Source: Treponema brennaborense DSM 12168 (lineage in GTDB: Bacteria > Spirochaetota > Spirochaetia > Treponematales > Treponemataceae). From it: a stretch of 64,000 nucleotides of DNA. This document shows positions 52,850 to 62,221 of this stretch, piece by piece. The position numbers and the translations under genes were made by a program. The notes under the pieces are model-generated. The model did no database searches and was not told the DNA's origin. It was given only the letters and a program-made list of their open reading frames with translations. Position 1 is the first letter of the stretch. Each line of letters begins with the position of its first letter. The stretch is from contig NC_015500.1 of the NCBI RefSeq assembly GCF_000212415.1, forward strand, positions 434,001 through 498,000. The letters run 5' to 3'.

Positions 52850-55135
52850 ATGGATACTGCTATCTTGTATAAACAGGGAAAAAAACACCAGTTTGCCCCG
52901 TTCAGCATCGGGTTACTCTTAATTTTATTCTCCGTTTTTCTGCTGTATGCGGATCATATAAAACGGCTGAGCACCATTTTTGATACTGAAAGCGAATTGT
53001 ACGTGCGGGAAATATCGCGTCAGACGGAAATGCTGATAGAAGACCGGTTAAAAAATCGGCTTATGAATCTTGAGCAGCTGGCGACGGTATTCCGTTATTC
53101 GGAAAATCTCCATTCCGATGTCGTGTTCGATTATTTGGCCAAGCAGGCGGTTCGATCGGGGGTTATCCGTTTCGGCGTGGCGCTTCCCGACGGAACGTAT
53201 CGGACGAGCGACGGTCAAACGGCGCATCGGGCCGTTTCCATTACCGATCGGGATTATTTCCGAAAATCGATGAACGGCTTGAATGCCGTCGAATTTTCGC
53301 TGCACTCCCTCGTCGACGGGCAGGAAATCTTTGTCTGCAGCGTGCCGATCATGCAGGAACGGGGAATCGGCGGCGTTCTGACCGGTATTTACGATGTGGC
53401 CGCGATAGAAAACGCGCTGACGCTGCAGGGGTTCAGTAAGGACGGTTTTTCGGTTATCATAGACGCGGACGGCGATTTCATTACGGGGCGGGGTGATACG
53501 AATCTTGCGTTTTTTGACGGAAACTTTTTCCGGAACGTGAGCCGCAGGAACTTCCGGTCGCGGGAGGCTTTCGCCGATTTCAAAACGGCGTTTTCACAGC
53601 GCACCGAATATATATCGAGTATGCGGTTTTCGGAAAATCCGTATTTCGTGTACATACACCCGCTTTCTTTCGATAATTGTTCGCTGCTGATGATGTTTCC
53701 GGCAAAACTGCTGACGCTCGCTTCTTCCCGGTTTACGGTGCTGACCGTTTTTTTGTGCGTGTTCCAGATATTGTTTTTGGTCATGATTATCGCGATTTTT
53801 GGGCTTATGTACAAGAAGAACAAACGCGATTTGTACGTGCTTGCGTTTGAAGATTCCATTACGAAAGGCGGAAACAATTCGTGGTTTTCCATAGAGGCGA
53901 GCAGTCTGCTCTCTTCGTCCCAAGATACGCAGTACGCGTTCGTGATAATCGATATCGATCATCTTAAAATACTGAACGATACGTTCGGCTATGAAAACGG
54001 GAATCGGGTGCTGAAATACGTATACGACTGTCTGAACGGTATGCTGGTTTCAGACGAGATTGCGGTCCGCGCCATGCAGGATGATTTTATCATGCTGCTG
54101 AAGTTTCACTCCAAAGAAGTCCTGCAGGACCGTCTGAAGCTGATGGCCGCGCGCATCGGCAATTTTAACGTTGAAGACGACCGCAGATACGTCATTTCCA
54201 TCAGCGCGGGGATTTATCAGGTTGAAGATCCGCGGCTGGATATACTGACCATGCAGGATCGGGCGTTTATCGCGCTGGAAAATGCCAAACGGCAGCGCGG
54301 CAGTTTGCTGCGCTGTGCGTATTTTAGGGAACAGGACCGGAAGCGGCTGCGGGAAGAAAAGCGGATCGAAAACCGAATGGAAGAAGCGCTCGCTTCCGGT
54401 GAATTCATCGTGTATCTCCAGCCGAAATACGATATCGGCTCCGATTCCGTTACCGGCGCCGAAGCGCTTATCCGCTGGCTCGATCCGGAGCGCGGAATGA
54501 TCCGCCCCGACGAATTCATTCCGCTGTTCGAGCGGAACGGGTTCATTTTCAGCATCGATCTGTTCGTTTTCGAGCAGGTGTGCAAATTGCTGCGTTCGGA
54601 ACTGGATCGGGGACTGACGCCGCATACCATATCGGTAAACCTTTCGCTCGCGTATTTGAACCGGCCCAATTTTCTGCGGTTTTTCAAGGATATCTGTCTG
54701 AAATACGATATCCCGCCGACGTATCTGGAATTGGAACTGACGGAAACGATCGTGTTTGAAAATATGGAACTGCTGATCCGCATCATTCGCGAAATGCACG
54801 AGTTCGGTTTTACCTGTTCGCTTGACGATTTTGGCAGCGGTTATTCTTCTTTGAACATGCTGAAAGCGGTGCCGGTGGACGTTCTGAAACTGGACAAGGA
54901 ATTTTTTGCCGACAACGGAAACGATGATCTGCGCGGTACGTCCGTTATCGAAAGCGTGATAGAACTCGCCCGAAAACTGAAAATGAAAACGGTTTCCGAG
55001 GGCGTTGAAAAAAAATGGCAGGTCGATTTTCTGCGTCAAGTCAAATGCGACATGGTGCAGGGGTTTGTCTATTCACAGCCGGTATGTATCCGCGAATACG
55101 AACAGCTTGCGTTCGGCAGCCCGGCGGAACCGTAA
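52850..55135 (+). CDS. Membrane GGDEF-EAL protein, likely c-di-GMP phosphodiesterase
   Basis: 761 residues from ATG 52850 (MDTAILYKQGKKHQFAPFSI), with GGAG six bases upstream. Two transmembrane helices (about 17-37 and 297-322) bracket a periplasmic Cache-like sensor (LEQLATVFRYSENLHSDVVF, VALPDGTYRTSDGQ, VCSVPIMQERGIGGVLTGIY). The GGDEF domain (about 350-500) is degenerate: the signature loop reads RAMQDDFIML instead of RxGGDEF. The EAL domain (about 515-755) is complete: FIVYLQPKYDI, GAEALIRWLDP, LELELTETIVFEN, LDDFGSGYSSLNML, VLKLDKEF and SEGVEKKWQ. I infer hydrolysis of c-di-GMP, with the dead GGDEF perhaps a GTP-sensing regulator. Single-gene unit. Confidence 0.92.
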   Translation: MDTAILYKQGKKHQFAPFSIGLLLILFSVFLLYADHIKRLSTIFDTESELYVREISRQTEMLIEDRLKNRLMNLEQLATVFRYSENLHSDVVFDYLAKQAVRSGVIRFGVALPDGTYRTSDGQTAHRAVSITDRDYFRKSMNGLNAVEFSLHSLVDGQEIFVCSVPIMQERGIGGVLTGIYDVAAIENALTLQGFSKDGFSVIIDADGDFITGRGDTNLAFFDGNFFRNVSRRNFRSREAFADFKTAFSQRTEYISSMRFSENPYFVYIHPLSFDNCSLLMMFPAKLLTLASSRFTVLTVFLCVFQILFLVMIIAIFGLMYKKNKRDLYVLAFEDSITKGGNNSWFSIEASSLLSSSQDTQYAFVIIDIDHLKILNDTFGYENGNRVLKYVYDCLNGMLVSDEIAVRAMQDDFIMLLKFHSKEVLQDRLKLMAARIGNFNVEDDRRYVISISAGIYQVEDPRLDILTMQDRAFIALENAKRQRGSLLRCAYFREQDRKRLREEKRIENRMEEALASGEFIVYLQPKYDIGSDSVTGAEALIRWLDPERGMIRPDEFIPLFERNGFIFSIDLFVFEQVCKLLRSELDRGLTPHTISVNLSLAYLNRPNFLRFFKDICLKYDIPPTYLELELTETIVFENMELLIRIIREMHEFGFTCSLDDFGSGYSSLNMLKAVPVDVLKLDKEFFADNGNDDLRGTSVIESVIELARKLKMKTVSEGVEKKWQVDFLRQVKCDMVQGFVYSQPVCIREYEQLAFGSPAEP

Positions 55136-55211
55136 TATATACGTCCGGCGGGCCGCCGAAAGTGTGAGTCGTTTCAACGTTTCAAAATCGCTTCGAGCCG
55201 TTCCCTAAGCG

Positions 55212-55236
55212 CTGCGTACCGTTTGCGGGTACGCAG
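55212..55236. other. Perfect 9-bp inverted repeat between convergent genes
   Basis: CTGCGTACC, seven bases, GGTACGCAG, just downstream of the purD stop and within the convergent EAL-purD gap. No T-run; possibly a weak or factor-dependent termination site. Confidence 0.45.
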
Positions 55237-55243
55237 GTTCGGT

Positions 55244-56590
55244 TTACAGTGCTCCCGATTCGGCCGCGCCGGGAAGTCCGATATCCGTACGGAAGAACAT
55301 GTCGGTAAACGTAATGCCCGCCATCGTTTCGTACGCGGCGCGCCTTGCTTGCTCAAACGTTTCGCCGTAGGCGCTGACTGCGAGCACCCGTCCGCCGGAG
55401 GTTACCAGTCCGGTTCCGTCGTTTTCCGCCGTTTTGGCTCCCGCGATGAATATTTTTACGTCCGGGGCGTTTTTCGCTTTTTCCGTTACCCTCAGCGGAA
55501 GTCCTTTTTTATAGGCGTGCGGATATCCGCCCGAAACGGCGACCGGTGCACAGACGAAGCCCGGTTTCCAGGTACACGGAAAATCTTTCAGCGTGCCGTT
55601 CGTGATAGCCCGGCACAATTCGGCAAAGTCGAAGTCCATGAGAGGCAGCACGGCCTGCGTTTCGGGATCTCCGAGACGCACGTTGTATTCGAGCAGCTTC
55701 GGCCCGTCCGCGGTAAGCATCAGTCCGAAGAAAATGAATCCCCGGTAATCCATGTTTTCCGCAATCATGCCGGCGAGCGTCGGTTTGAGTATGCGTTCGT
55801 CGAAGGCGGACATCTGTTCCGGCGTTACGTCGCTCACCGGTGCGACGGCGCCCATACCGCCCGTGTTCGGGCCTTTTGCTCCGTCGAGCAGCCGTTTGTG
55901 GTCGCGCGCCGTTACGAACGGTACAATGCACGCTTTTCCGGCTTTCGCACTTTCGGGAGTGACCGAAACGGCGGCGAGCACGGATATTTCCACTCCCTGA
56001 AGGTATTCTTCTATAACGAGTTTTTTTCCGGCGGCGCCGAGCGTTTCTTTGCCCATGAATTCATCTACGGCGTTCAGTGCGTCCGCTTCCGTGGCGGCAA
56101 CTACGACACCTTTCCCGGCGGCGAGACCGTCCGCTTTGACGACGATCGGCGCACCGTGCGTTTTTATATAAGCGCGCGCCGCTTCTGCATCGGTAAACGT
56201 TTCGCTCGTGGCGCAGGCAACGCGGTGTGCGTGCATGAACTGCTTGGCAACGTCTTTGCTCGCTTCAAGCGCCGCTCCCTTCGATTTGGGGCCTACGGTG
56301 GGAACGCCCGCGTTCCACAATTCGTCGGCAACGCCCGCGGCCAGCGGATCTTCAGGGCCGACGACGGCCATCGTGCAGCCTTCGTGCCGCGCGATCGCCG
56401 GATATATATCCGTTCCCGAAACGCCGTCCAAATACGCGCACGCAGCGGGATCCAGGTTGCGGCATTTGGATTCGGCTGCCGTTCCGCCGTTTCCGGGAAC
56501 GCAGACGATTTCCGTTACCGAAGGACTTTTTGCCAATGTCCAGCATATTGCGTGTTCGCGTCCGCCGGAACCGATTACCATTATTTTCAT
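55244..56590 (-). CDS. purD: Phosphoribosylamine-glycine ligase
   Basis: 448 residues, ATP-grasp enzyme joining phosphoribosylamine and glycine in purine synthesis. Motifs: MIMVIGSGGREHAICWTLAK-type start (MKIMVIGSGGREHAI), VVVGPEDPLAAGVADEL, PIVVKADGLAAGKGVVVA (ATP-grasp lysines), LVIEEYLQGVEISVLA, GPNTGGMGAVAP and LLEYNVRLGDPETQAVLPL. It carries a few extra residues compared with the usual 420-430, including a C-terminal extension. No other pur genes are adjacent. There is no ribosome-binding site before ATG 56590, and the -10 box TATAGT predicts a start two bases before the ATG. It is the last gene of the GC-rich core before the AT-rich island. Confidence 0.96.
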   Translation of the reverse strand: MKIMVIGSGGREHAICWTLAKSPSVTEIVCVPGNGGTAAESKCRNLDPAACAYLDGVSGTDIYPAIARHEGCTMAVVGPEDPLAAGVADELWNAGVPTVGPKSKGAALEASKDVAKQFMHAHRVACATSETFTDAEAARAYIKTHGAPIVVKADGLAAGKGVVVAATEADALNAVDEFMGKETLGAAGKKLVIEEYLQGVEISVLAAVSVTPESAKAGKACIVPFVTARDHKRLLDGAKGPNTGGMGAVAPVSDVTPEQMSAFDERILKPTLAGMIAENMDYRGFIFFGLMLTADGPKLLEYNVRLGDPETQAVLPLMDFDFAELCRAITNGTLKDFPCTWKPGFVCAPVAVSGGYPHAYKKGLPLRVTEKAKNAPDVKIFIAGAKTAENDGTGLVTSGGRVLAVSAYGETFEQARRAAYETMAGITFTDMFFRTDIGLPGAAESGAL

Positions 56591-56598
56591 ATATATAT

Positions 56599-56625
56599 AC
56601 TATAGGGAATAACGGATTTTTTCAA
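56599..56625 (-). promoter_or_regulatory. Predicted purD promoter giving a near-leaderless start
   Basis: Minus-strand TTGAAA (56625-56620), short 15-base spacer, TATAGT (56604-56599). +1 would be about 56592, two bases before the ATG. The short spacer makes it tentative. Confidence 0.4.
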
Positions 56626-57408
56626 GCTGTCCGGTGATAAGCGATAATTCCTATGATGAAGGTTCTTGCAAGGGTGTTTAAAAATCCGGCAGGCCTGAGT
56701 TCTGTTCCATATTTTAATCCCCCGCATAAGAATCAAGAGAAGCGTTCCGGATAGAATAAATTTTATTTTGCGAGTTTTCTATAAAAACCACGAATATATA
56801 TTGTTGGCATAGAAAATAAAAATATCAACACGCCGATGAAAGCGCAGTAGCCGTCACTTAAAATGATTACGGCGTATAAAAAGCTAAAAAGACCATATAA
56901 TTCCAGTTTTAATGGTTTAAAAATCAAAAAAAGAAAAATCCTATAACGTTTATTGTTATTGCGAATATCGTTTTAATTGAGAGACTTTAATTTCTGCAAT
57001 GAATGTTTTTAAATGAGATATGGCTGTTCATTTCAGTTCATTACAACCGGCAGCATCGGTTATTGAAAATACTTTTTGGCACAAACATTCACATTTTCTG
57101 GAGCGTATCGGCGAAATTATAACAAGGTATCACAATTTTTACAATGTTAATCATTACTTGGGCAGGGCAACCGCATTATAAACCCACTCGACAAAACCGA
57201 AAACGGAAGTAACCTTCATCAGCTTTGTTGAGGATGCAAAAGTGTTTTTGAGATAAAGAGTCATGGAATTAAGATTTGATGATAAATTCGGTAATATGAA
57301 CTTGCATCCGAATTGTTTGAATTTCCGTACAGGTAATCAAGCAAGTAAAATCGGAAATAAAGAACAGGCGCATTACTTTGTGCCGGAAAACTGTATTGAC
57401 GTACTGTT
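56605..57408. other. AT-rich gene-poor stretch at the island boundary
   Basis: Base composition drops sharply to AT-rich just after purD. Apart from a start-less membrane ORF on the minus strand (56763-56972), I see no convincing gene, terminator or RNA. Short open stretches near 57180-57400 on the plus strand (for example one reading TEVTFISFVEDAKVFLR) have no start signal or recognisable family. It looks like decayed sequence. Confidence 0.5.
56763..56972 (-). pseudogene. Remnant of a small membrane protein
   Basis: An open frame of 69 codons on the minus strand encodes a coherent membrane protein: a basic start (NNNKRYRIFLFLIFKPLK), a hydrophobic hairpin (LELYGLFSFLYAVIILSDG, YCAFIGVLIFLFSMP) and a basic end (TIYIRGFYRKLAK). 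It lacks an ATG or GTG start before the first helix and no ribosome-binding site is visible, so it is probably truncated at its 5' end. No family assigned. It sits in AT-rich sequence beside other gene fragments. Confidence 0.35.
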
Positions 57409-57648
57409 TTGACGCTCAAACCCTATCGTGCGACTACAATCCTGCGCGTGCTTGCAAGAATCGACGACAAGCAGCTGGAAAAAGTTTTCTGCGAATACGC
57501 AAAAGGAATATTCAGTGTCAGACTTCCGGAAACGGAAGTAATCGCAATCGACGGAAAAACAATCAGAATATCGAACGACAGGGAATCAAAAGTCGTCCAC
57601 GTGGTTTCTGTCTGGGCAAGTACGGCGGCGGGTGATGTATGTGTGTAG
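57409..57648 (+). mobile_element. ISAs1-family transposase fragment
   Basis: The 79-codon frame matches the internal part of ISAs1/H-repeat transposases: ATTILRVLARIDDKQLEKVF, then VIAIDGKTIRIS with the first DDE aspartate, then KVVHVVSVWAS. A full protein is about 370 residues, so only about a fifth remains; the N-terminal DPR region and the later catalytic D and E are gone. No terminal inverted repeats were found. It lies 0.7 kb before hsdR and could mark how the island was assembled. Inactive. Confidence 0.8.
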
Positions 57649-57776
57649 GGGTGGGGCAGACAGAAGAAAATATTGGCATATTACTTTGGCAATAACCGGT
57701 GGTTTTTGAGTTGGCAGGGCCAGAAAATGGGGTGAAAACTGAATTATGCACAACGCGTTGAAGAAAGAGAAAAAAC

Positions 57777-57890
57777 ATGAAAGAAAAATATAGTGATAAA
57801 TTACTAATTTCAATAATCGTATCTACTTACAATAGGCCTGATAAATTGAAAAAGCAATATCTTTTATTCATTGGTATACTTTTATCGTAA
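57777..57890 (+). pseudogene. N-terminal fragment of a family 2 glycosyltransferase
   Basis: Thirty-seven codons reading MKEKYSDKLLISIIVSTYNR then PDKLKKQ. The ISIIVSTYNRPDKL segment is the first strand and nucleotide-sugar-binding loop of GT2 enzymes; after it the similarity stops and a TAA follows. The frame starts with ATG 57777 preceded by AAGAAAGAGA. It is a truncated gene start, about an eighth of a usual GT2, lying between the transposase and lipoprotein remnants. Confidence 0.6.
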
Positions 57891-57979
57891 GGTGGTTATG
57901 AATCGGGAGAATGAACAAAATACACTTTTTGAAAAAAATAGTCTATCTAATCATGAATGAGCGTGGTACAACGTATAAA

Positions 57980-58211
57980 ATGAAGAAAAATATGAAATTT
58001 TTAAGTTATATTAATAATTCTAGTTATTTTGGTTATATGCAGTTGTTTACCCTACAAGGCCGAAGAGCTTTTAACAAAAGGTGATAATGGCGGAAAATTT
58101 TACACGATCGAGATGTACCGATGATTGTATGACCTGATGATATCAGGAAAAAATGTGCTCATAATTAGTACAGTATCTTCTTGCAGTACCGACTGTGCGC
58201 CGGGCAATTAA
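57980..58211 (+). pseudogene. Decayed lipoprotein-like gene with frameshift and in-frame stop
   Basis: ATG 57980 starts MKKNMKFLSY; a one-base shift near 58010 restores a lipoprotein signal peptide (LIILVILVICSC) and then LPYKAEELLTKGDNGGKFYT up to a TGA at 58122-58124. Reading on in the same frame continues LYDLMISGKNVLIISTVSS and CSTDCAPGN to a TAA at 58209. A signal peptide split across frames followed by an open frame with one stop is best explained as a degraded lipoprotein gene. Family unknown; sequencing error cannot be excluded. Confidence 0.45.
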
Positions 58212-58348
58212 ATTTCTATCTGTAATTACGACAATGGTCAGCGAATTAATTTTCTGCTGCAAAAGGCAGACGTAAACTGTAAGAAAATATCTAACTGGCT
58301 GTAAGAAAATAGTATTTTAAAAATTTGTCTTAAAATATATGACTAAAA

Positions 58349-60223
58349 TCATTTCTCTATTTCAATCCCACCGGATAAAAGAAACTTTTGCAGCAAGGTC
58401 TGAATTTTAATGTTCACTGCAAAAGGCGATACAGGATTGCCTTCTAACTGCTCAAAATAAGACTTTGCCTTTTCTTTATCAACAGAAGCTTTCAATTCAT
58501 CAAAGCGACCAAACTCATTGATGTTGTTTTCTGTTAGACAGCAATTCATCATGCTTCTTAACTTCTTTTCATCCAGACCAAGGGCAGAACATAAGTGGCT
58601 AACCTGTTCATTTTCTGCATTGTGCTGATATAAAGACACATATTCTCTAAAGCTGATGTTGCTATCTACTTCAACATTCCCCATCTGAACATCATGGATA
58701 AAAATGTTTGCATACTTTTGCTCTTCCTGCGTAAGAAAAGCAAATGATTTGTGCAAATCATTCAATCCTTGTTCAAGCTGTTCTTCAGTTACATTTTCTT
58801 GAGAAAGAATTTTCAAGTATTTTGTAAAACGGGAGTTCATATAGTCAACGTCAATCTTATCTGTATCGATTTCTGTTAGGTAGCCTTCTATTTCATAAGG
58901 TACATCTTCTGAACCTTCTGAATCCGAATCTTTACCAGAGAACAGTTCTTTATAACGCAAAGCCATAGCTAAATAGGTATTTTCATCAAGATTCAGGCTT
59001 ACCGATGTTGTTTGTTCTTCTTCATCTTTGTTTTCTGTAACTTCATATTGAAGCTTGTCCCATGTAAAGCCCTGCACTCTTGCCGATTCTAAATATTCAT
59101 TCAGTTGTTTAAATGCCTTTGCAAATTTGCCTCTTTCTGTTTTGTCTTCCGGTAATTTTGTAAAATCATCGGAACCTGCTTTTGAGAACAAATCTGAAAT
59201 ATCGGCAAAAACTTCGTTCATCTTTTTTATATTAAAGCTAAGGCGTTCTACAAACATTCCAATGGGTTTGTCGCCGGAGTACAATTTTACAGCGTCTTGA
59301 ATATTGCGTTCCATTGTGTGTGGTTTTCTGTAATACTTTATAATTCCGAAAGGCTTCTTTTCTCCAAACAAACGGTTTGTTCTTGAAAATGCCTGTATAA
59401 TATTTTCGTATTCCAAAATCTTATCAAGATACAGTGTGTTAATCCATTTTGAATCAAAACCTGTAAGCATTTGGTCAACCACAATTAATAAATCAAGTTC
59501 TTTTTCCGGAGTGCGTTCAATAAGAATATACGGCTCTTTATGTGAAAGACGAGCAGCAATATCTTTTTTAAACTGTGCGTGAGTTGCAAGAGAAAAATCC
59601 ACACCGTAACGCTGATTGTAGTCTGAAATTATTTCTATCAAACCGTCTTCTTTTAAGGCAAAGCCGTCGTTATTGTCAATGTTAGGATCAAACAATGCGG
59701 TGATTTTTAATTCAGGTTTCTGTTTTTTTATGAGGCGATAATATTCAATTGCTTCATCAATACTGCTTGTTGCAAAAATTGAATGGAACATACCATTGTT
59801 ACTTAGACGGACATAATCACCTAAAATATCATTTATAACTTGCTGCTGATGTTCCTTGCGTCTGTATTGAGAGTTTGAAATATAATCTTCAATACCTTTT
59901 ACATCCTTGCCATCATCTCCAACAAAGCCAGCCATCTTAACTTTAGAAGAGTCCATGAACTTGTTAAAGACTTCGCTCTTTTTAGGATCGGCTAATGCCT
60001 CTTCCACTATTTTAGATTGTGATTTATCCAAGGCGACGGCTTTTCTTAAATCCTTATCTTTGTATGTTAGAATTTTGTACGGATCAAAACCCAGTACATT
60101 TTTATCCCGAATGCCGTCTGCAATGCTGTAGCGGTGCAATTCATTACCAAAAACGGTAGTTGTTGTGTTCATCTTTTTTTGATTTTCCACCTGAATTGGA
60201 GTACCAGTAAAGCCAAAAAAATT
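58349..60223 (-). pseudogene. hsdR: Type I restriction enzyme HsdR, C-terminal portion after frameshift
   Basis: This is the downstream frame of the broken HsdR. It resumes at FFGFTGTPIQVENQKKM, containing the SF2 motif III-like TGTP, continues through the second RecA-like helicase lobe (LLIVVDQMLTGFDSKWINTL, IIQAFSRTNRLFGEKKPFGI with the motif VI arginines) and ends in the helical domain that contacts the methyltransferase core (to about 613 residues, ending LLSGGIEIEK). Without the N-terminal part it lacks the nuclease and Walker A, so it cannot work alone. AT-rich, unlike the core. No methylase or specificity gene follows it in the window. Confidence 0.9.
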
Positions 60224-61503
60224 GCATTTGGAAAAGTCTTTTTGATTGTTATAAGCATATCGCCAAAAGTTGAGCGGTGGGCTTCATCAATAATAAAAAC
60301 AATCCGCTTGGAATTCATTATAGAAATATCATAGGCATTCAAGCCGTCTTCTTCATTTTTAATGTTACTCATTTTTTGAATTGATGTAACAATGAGCGTG
60401 TCATAATAGTTGTCGCTTTTTAATTTTGTAATCAGGATATTTGTGTTTTCTGTTCCTTGAATTTCTTCGTTTTCATTTGCAAAGTTTCTATATTCTTTTA
60501 AAGACTGAGTTCCAAGCTCAATTCTGTCCATTAGGAAAATAACTTTATCAGCATCTCCTGAATTTGCAATAAGCTCTGCGGACTTAAAACTTGTCATGGT
60601 TTTGCCGGAACCTGTTGTATGCCAAATAAAACCGCCTAAAATACTGTGGCTTCCCCATTCGATTTTTGAAACAGTGTCAGAAATTGCATTTGCCGCATAA
60701 TACTGGTAGCTTCGCATTACTTTTAGAACACCGTCAGAACCGTCTGCAACTGTATAAAAACCGATTAACTGATGAGCCATTGGAATAGAAAGCAATGAAG
60801 ATGCAATCTTTTCCCAATTATTGATTCTTTCATTATTAAAATCTGCCCAATGAAAATAATAATCAGAATTGAATTTTCCATCCGGTCCGGGATTTGCAAA
60901 ATAAACAGTTTCGTTTGGTTCCATTGCCACAAAAACTTGAACCAAAGAGAACAATCCTGTAAAAATACCTTCATACGCATACTTTTCTATTTGGCAGCAA
61001 GCCTGTGTAACAGAAACATTGCTTCGTTTTAACTCAATATGGAAAAGCGGCATTCCGTTTATTAAAAGCATTAAATCGCCACGACGATTATTTAACAGTG
61101 CAGACTTTGCCTTGAACTTTGGCTGTCGAACAATCTGGTATCTGCTTTGACCTGCTGCAATTTCGTTTCTGTCATAGATTTTAAGACTTACTTCATGCCC
61201 CAGATGCAATGTATCTTTTGGGTTATCTCTTGTTACTGATATTGTTTTGCCGTTGATTAAGCCATTTAACTTTAGCGGAGTTTTTAATTTTGCAATCTGC
61301 TCAAGAATCTGTGCCATTTCGCTGTTAGTTAAGGGAATGTTATTAAGACGGTCAATTTCCTTATTGTTTTCAAAAAGGATTGAAGCCCAGTTTTGTATTA
61401 AGTCTTCTTCTGTTGGATATTCGATTATTTGCTCTTCCCAACCCTTTTTTGTAAGTGTGTTTATTAGAGCGTCTTCAAAATCTGATTCTTGGGTAAATGG
61501 CAT
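60169..61503 (-). pseudogene. hsdR: Type I restriction enzyme HsdR, N-terminal portion (frameshifted)
   Basis: Start ATG 61503 (MPFTQESDFEDALINTLTKK) with AAGGA eight bases upstream. The fragment holds the PD-(D/E)xK nuclease (RRGDLMLLINGMPLFHIELK, catalytic D, E, K), Walker A FIWHTTGSGKTMTS and the DEAH box VFIIDEAHRSTFGD. At FPNAIF the frame is lost in a run of seven A on the plus strand (60225-60231); with eight, reading would pass directly into FFGFTGTP and give a normal 1051-residue HsdR. As written, translation ends in an unrelated tail (LALLVLQFRWKIKKR). It may be a true null, a phase-variable run or a sequencing slip. Confidence 0.92.
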
Positions 61504-61519
61504 GGGATTAGTCCTTAAA
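61495..61519 (+). repeat. Direct repeat A, at the cassette-hsdR junction
   Basis: 25 bases beginning AAATGG and ending TTAGTCCTTAAA. On the minus strand it covers the last codons and stop of the Toprim-like gene plus the ribosome-binding site and first codons of hsdR. A 24-base imperfect copy lies at 63846. Confidence 0.75.
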
Positions 61520-62221
61520 CAAAAGATTAAGATTACTATATCGCTTAAGGGAGTTTTTGTCTTTTAGAATAAAAACCCATGTCTCTGAATATGTGCCAGG
61601 CACAGCAAAATTAGTATCGTTTATAAAGTCTAAAAAACTTTTCAAATCTTTTTTCTCTCCATATTTGTCATCAAAAGAATTTGAAAGATTTTTTTTATCT
61701 TCGTCTGTTAGGTTTTCAATTTTATTATGAAGAACATGTTCCAAATTCCTTGAAAAGAAAAATATTTGATATGGAATATCAAAAATTTTCTGGAGTTTAC
61801 ATAATTTTTGTACTATAAGTCTTTTTGCTTTATTTCTTTCTTCTATTTGATTTCTACTATTTGTAATTATTTCATTTTCTGTATATTGAATCTTATTGTT
61901 TGTTCCTTCCATTACATATTCAGGAGAAATAAAAGCTCCATCCGTGTCTATAATATGAATTATTCTTTCAACATCAGTAGGAAAACGAATTCTATCTATT
62001 GCTAAAGAATCTGTGATTCTTTTACTGATAATACTAATTATATCTCCCGGTGTTGGATCTGTCATTGTTATTGGATTTGGTTCTGTTGTTATATCGCAAT
62101 ACATGACAGCAACTTTAACACTGCTGTTTTCAAAGTAGTTTTCAAAAATACTTTCTAGCGAAACTTTGTCAGAAAGTCCTTCCACAATGACGGCTATAGC
62201 TTTTTTTCTATTCTTCGACAT
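61508..62221 (-). CDS. Toprim-like nuclease candidate of an ATPase/Toprim defence pair
   Basis: 237 residues. The N terminus AIAVIVEGLSDKVSLESIFE fits the first strand and Glu of a Toprim/OLD-type fold, and ERIIHIIDTDGAFIS gives the DxD metal site. Further conserved-looking elements are FFFSRNLEHVLHN and a C-terminal WVFILKD. This arrangement resembles RloB, AbiLii and the AriB (DUF4435-like) partner of PARIS, which cut tRNA or DNA when their ATPase senses a phage. The start overlaps the ATPase gene by 14 bases, with AGGCAGG as ribosome-binding site, so the pair is coupled. Family assignment is from motifs only; catalytic residues would need alignment. Confidence 0.6.
   Translation of the reverse strand: MSKNRKKAIAVIVEGLSDKVSLESIFENYFENSSVKVAVMYCDITTEPNPITMTDPTPGDIISIISKRITDSLAIDRIRFPTDVERIIHIIDTDGAFISPEYVMEGTNNKIQYTENEIITNSRNQIEERNKAKRLIVQKLCKLQKIFDIPYQIFFFSRNLEHVLHNKIENLTDEDKKNLSNSFDDKYGEKKDLKSFLDFINDTNFAVPGTYSETWVFILKDKNSLKRYSNLNLLFKD

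Noticed and set aside
55223-56605. 460-codon plus-strand ORF opposite purD
   Set aside because: purD has all ATP-grasp motifs; the other strand has none.
58122-58124. TGA read as selenocysteine in the lipoprotein-like frame
   Set aside because: The same gene also needs a frameshift, the residue context is not a known selenoprotein and no SECIS-like hairpin is evident; decay is simpler.
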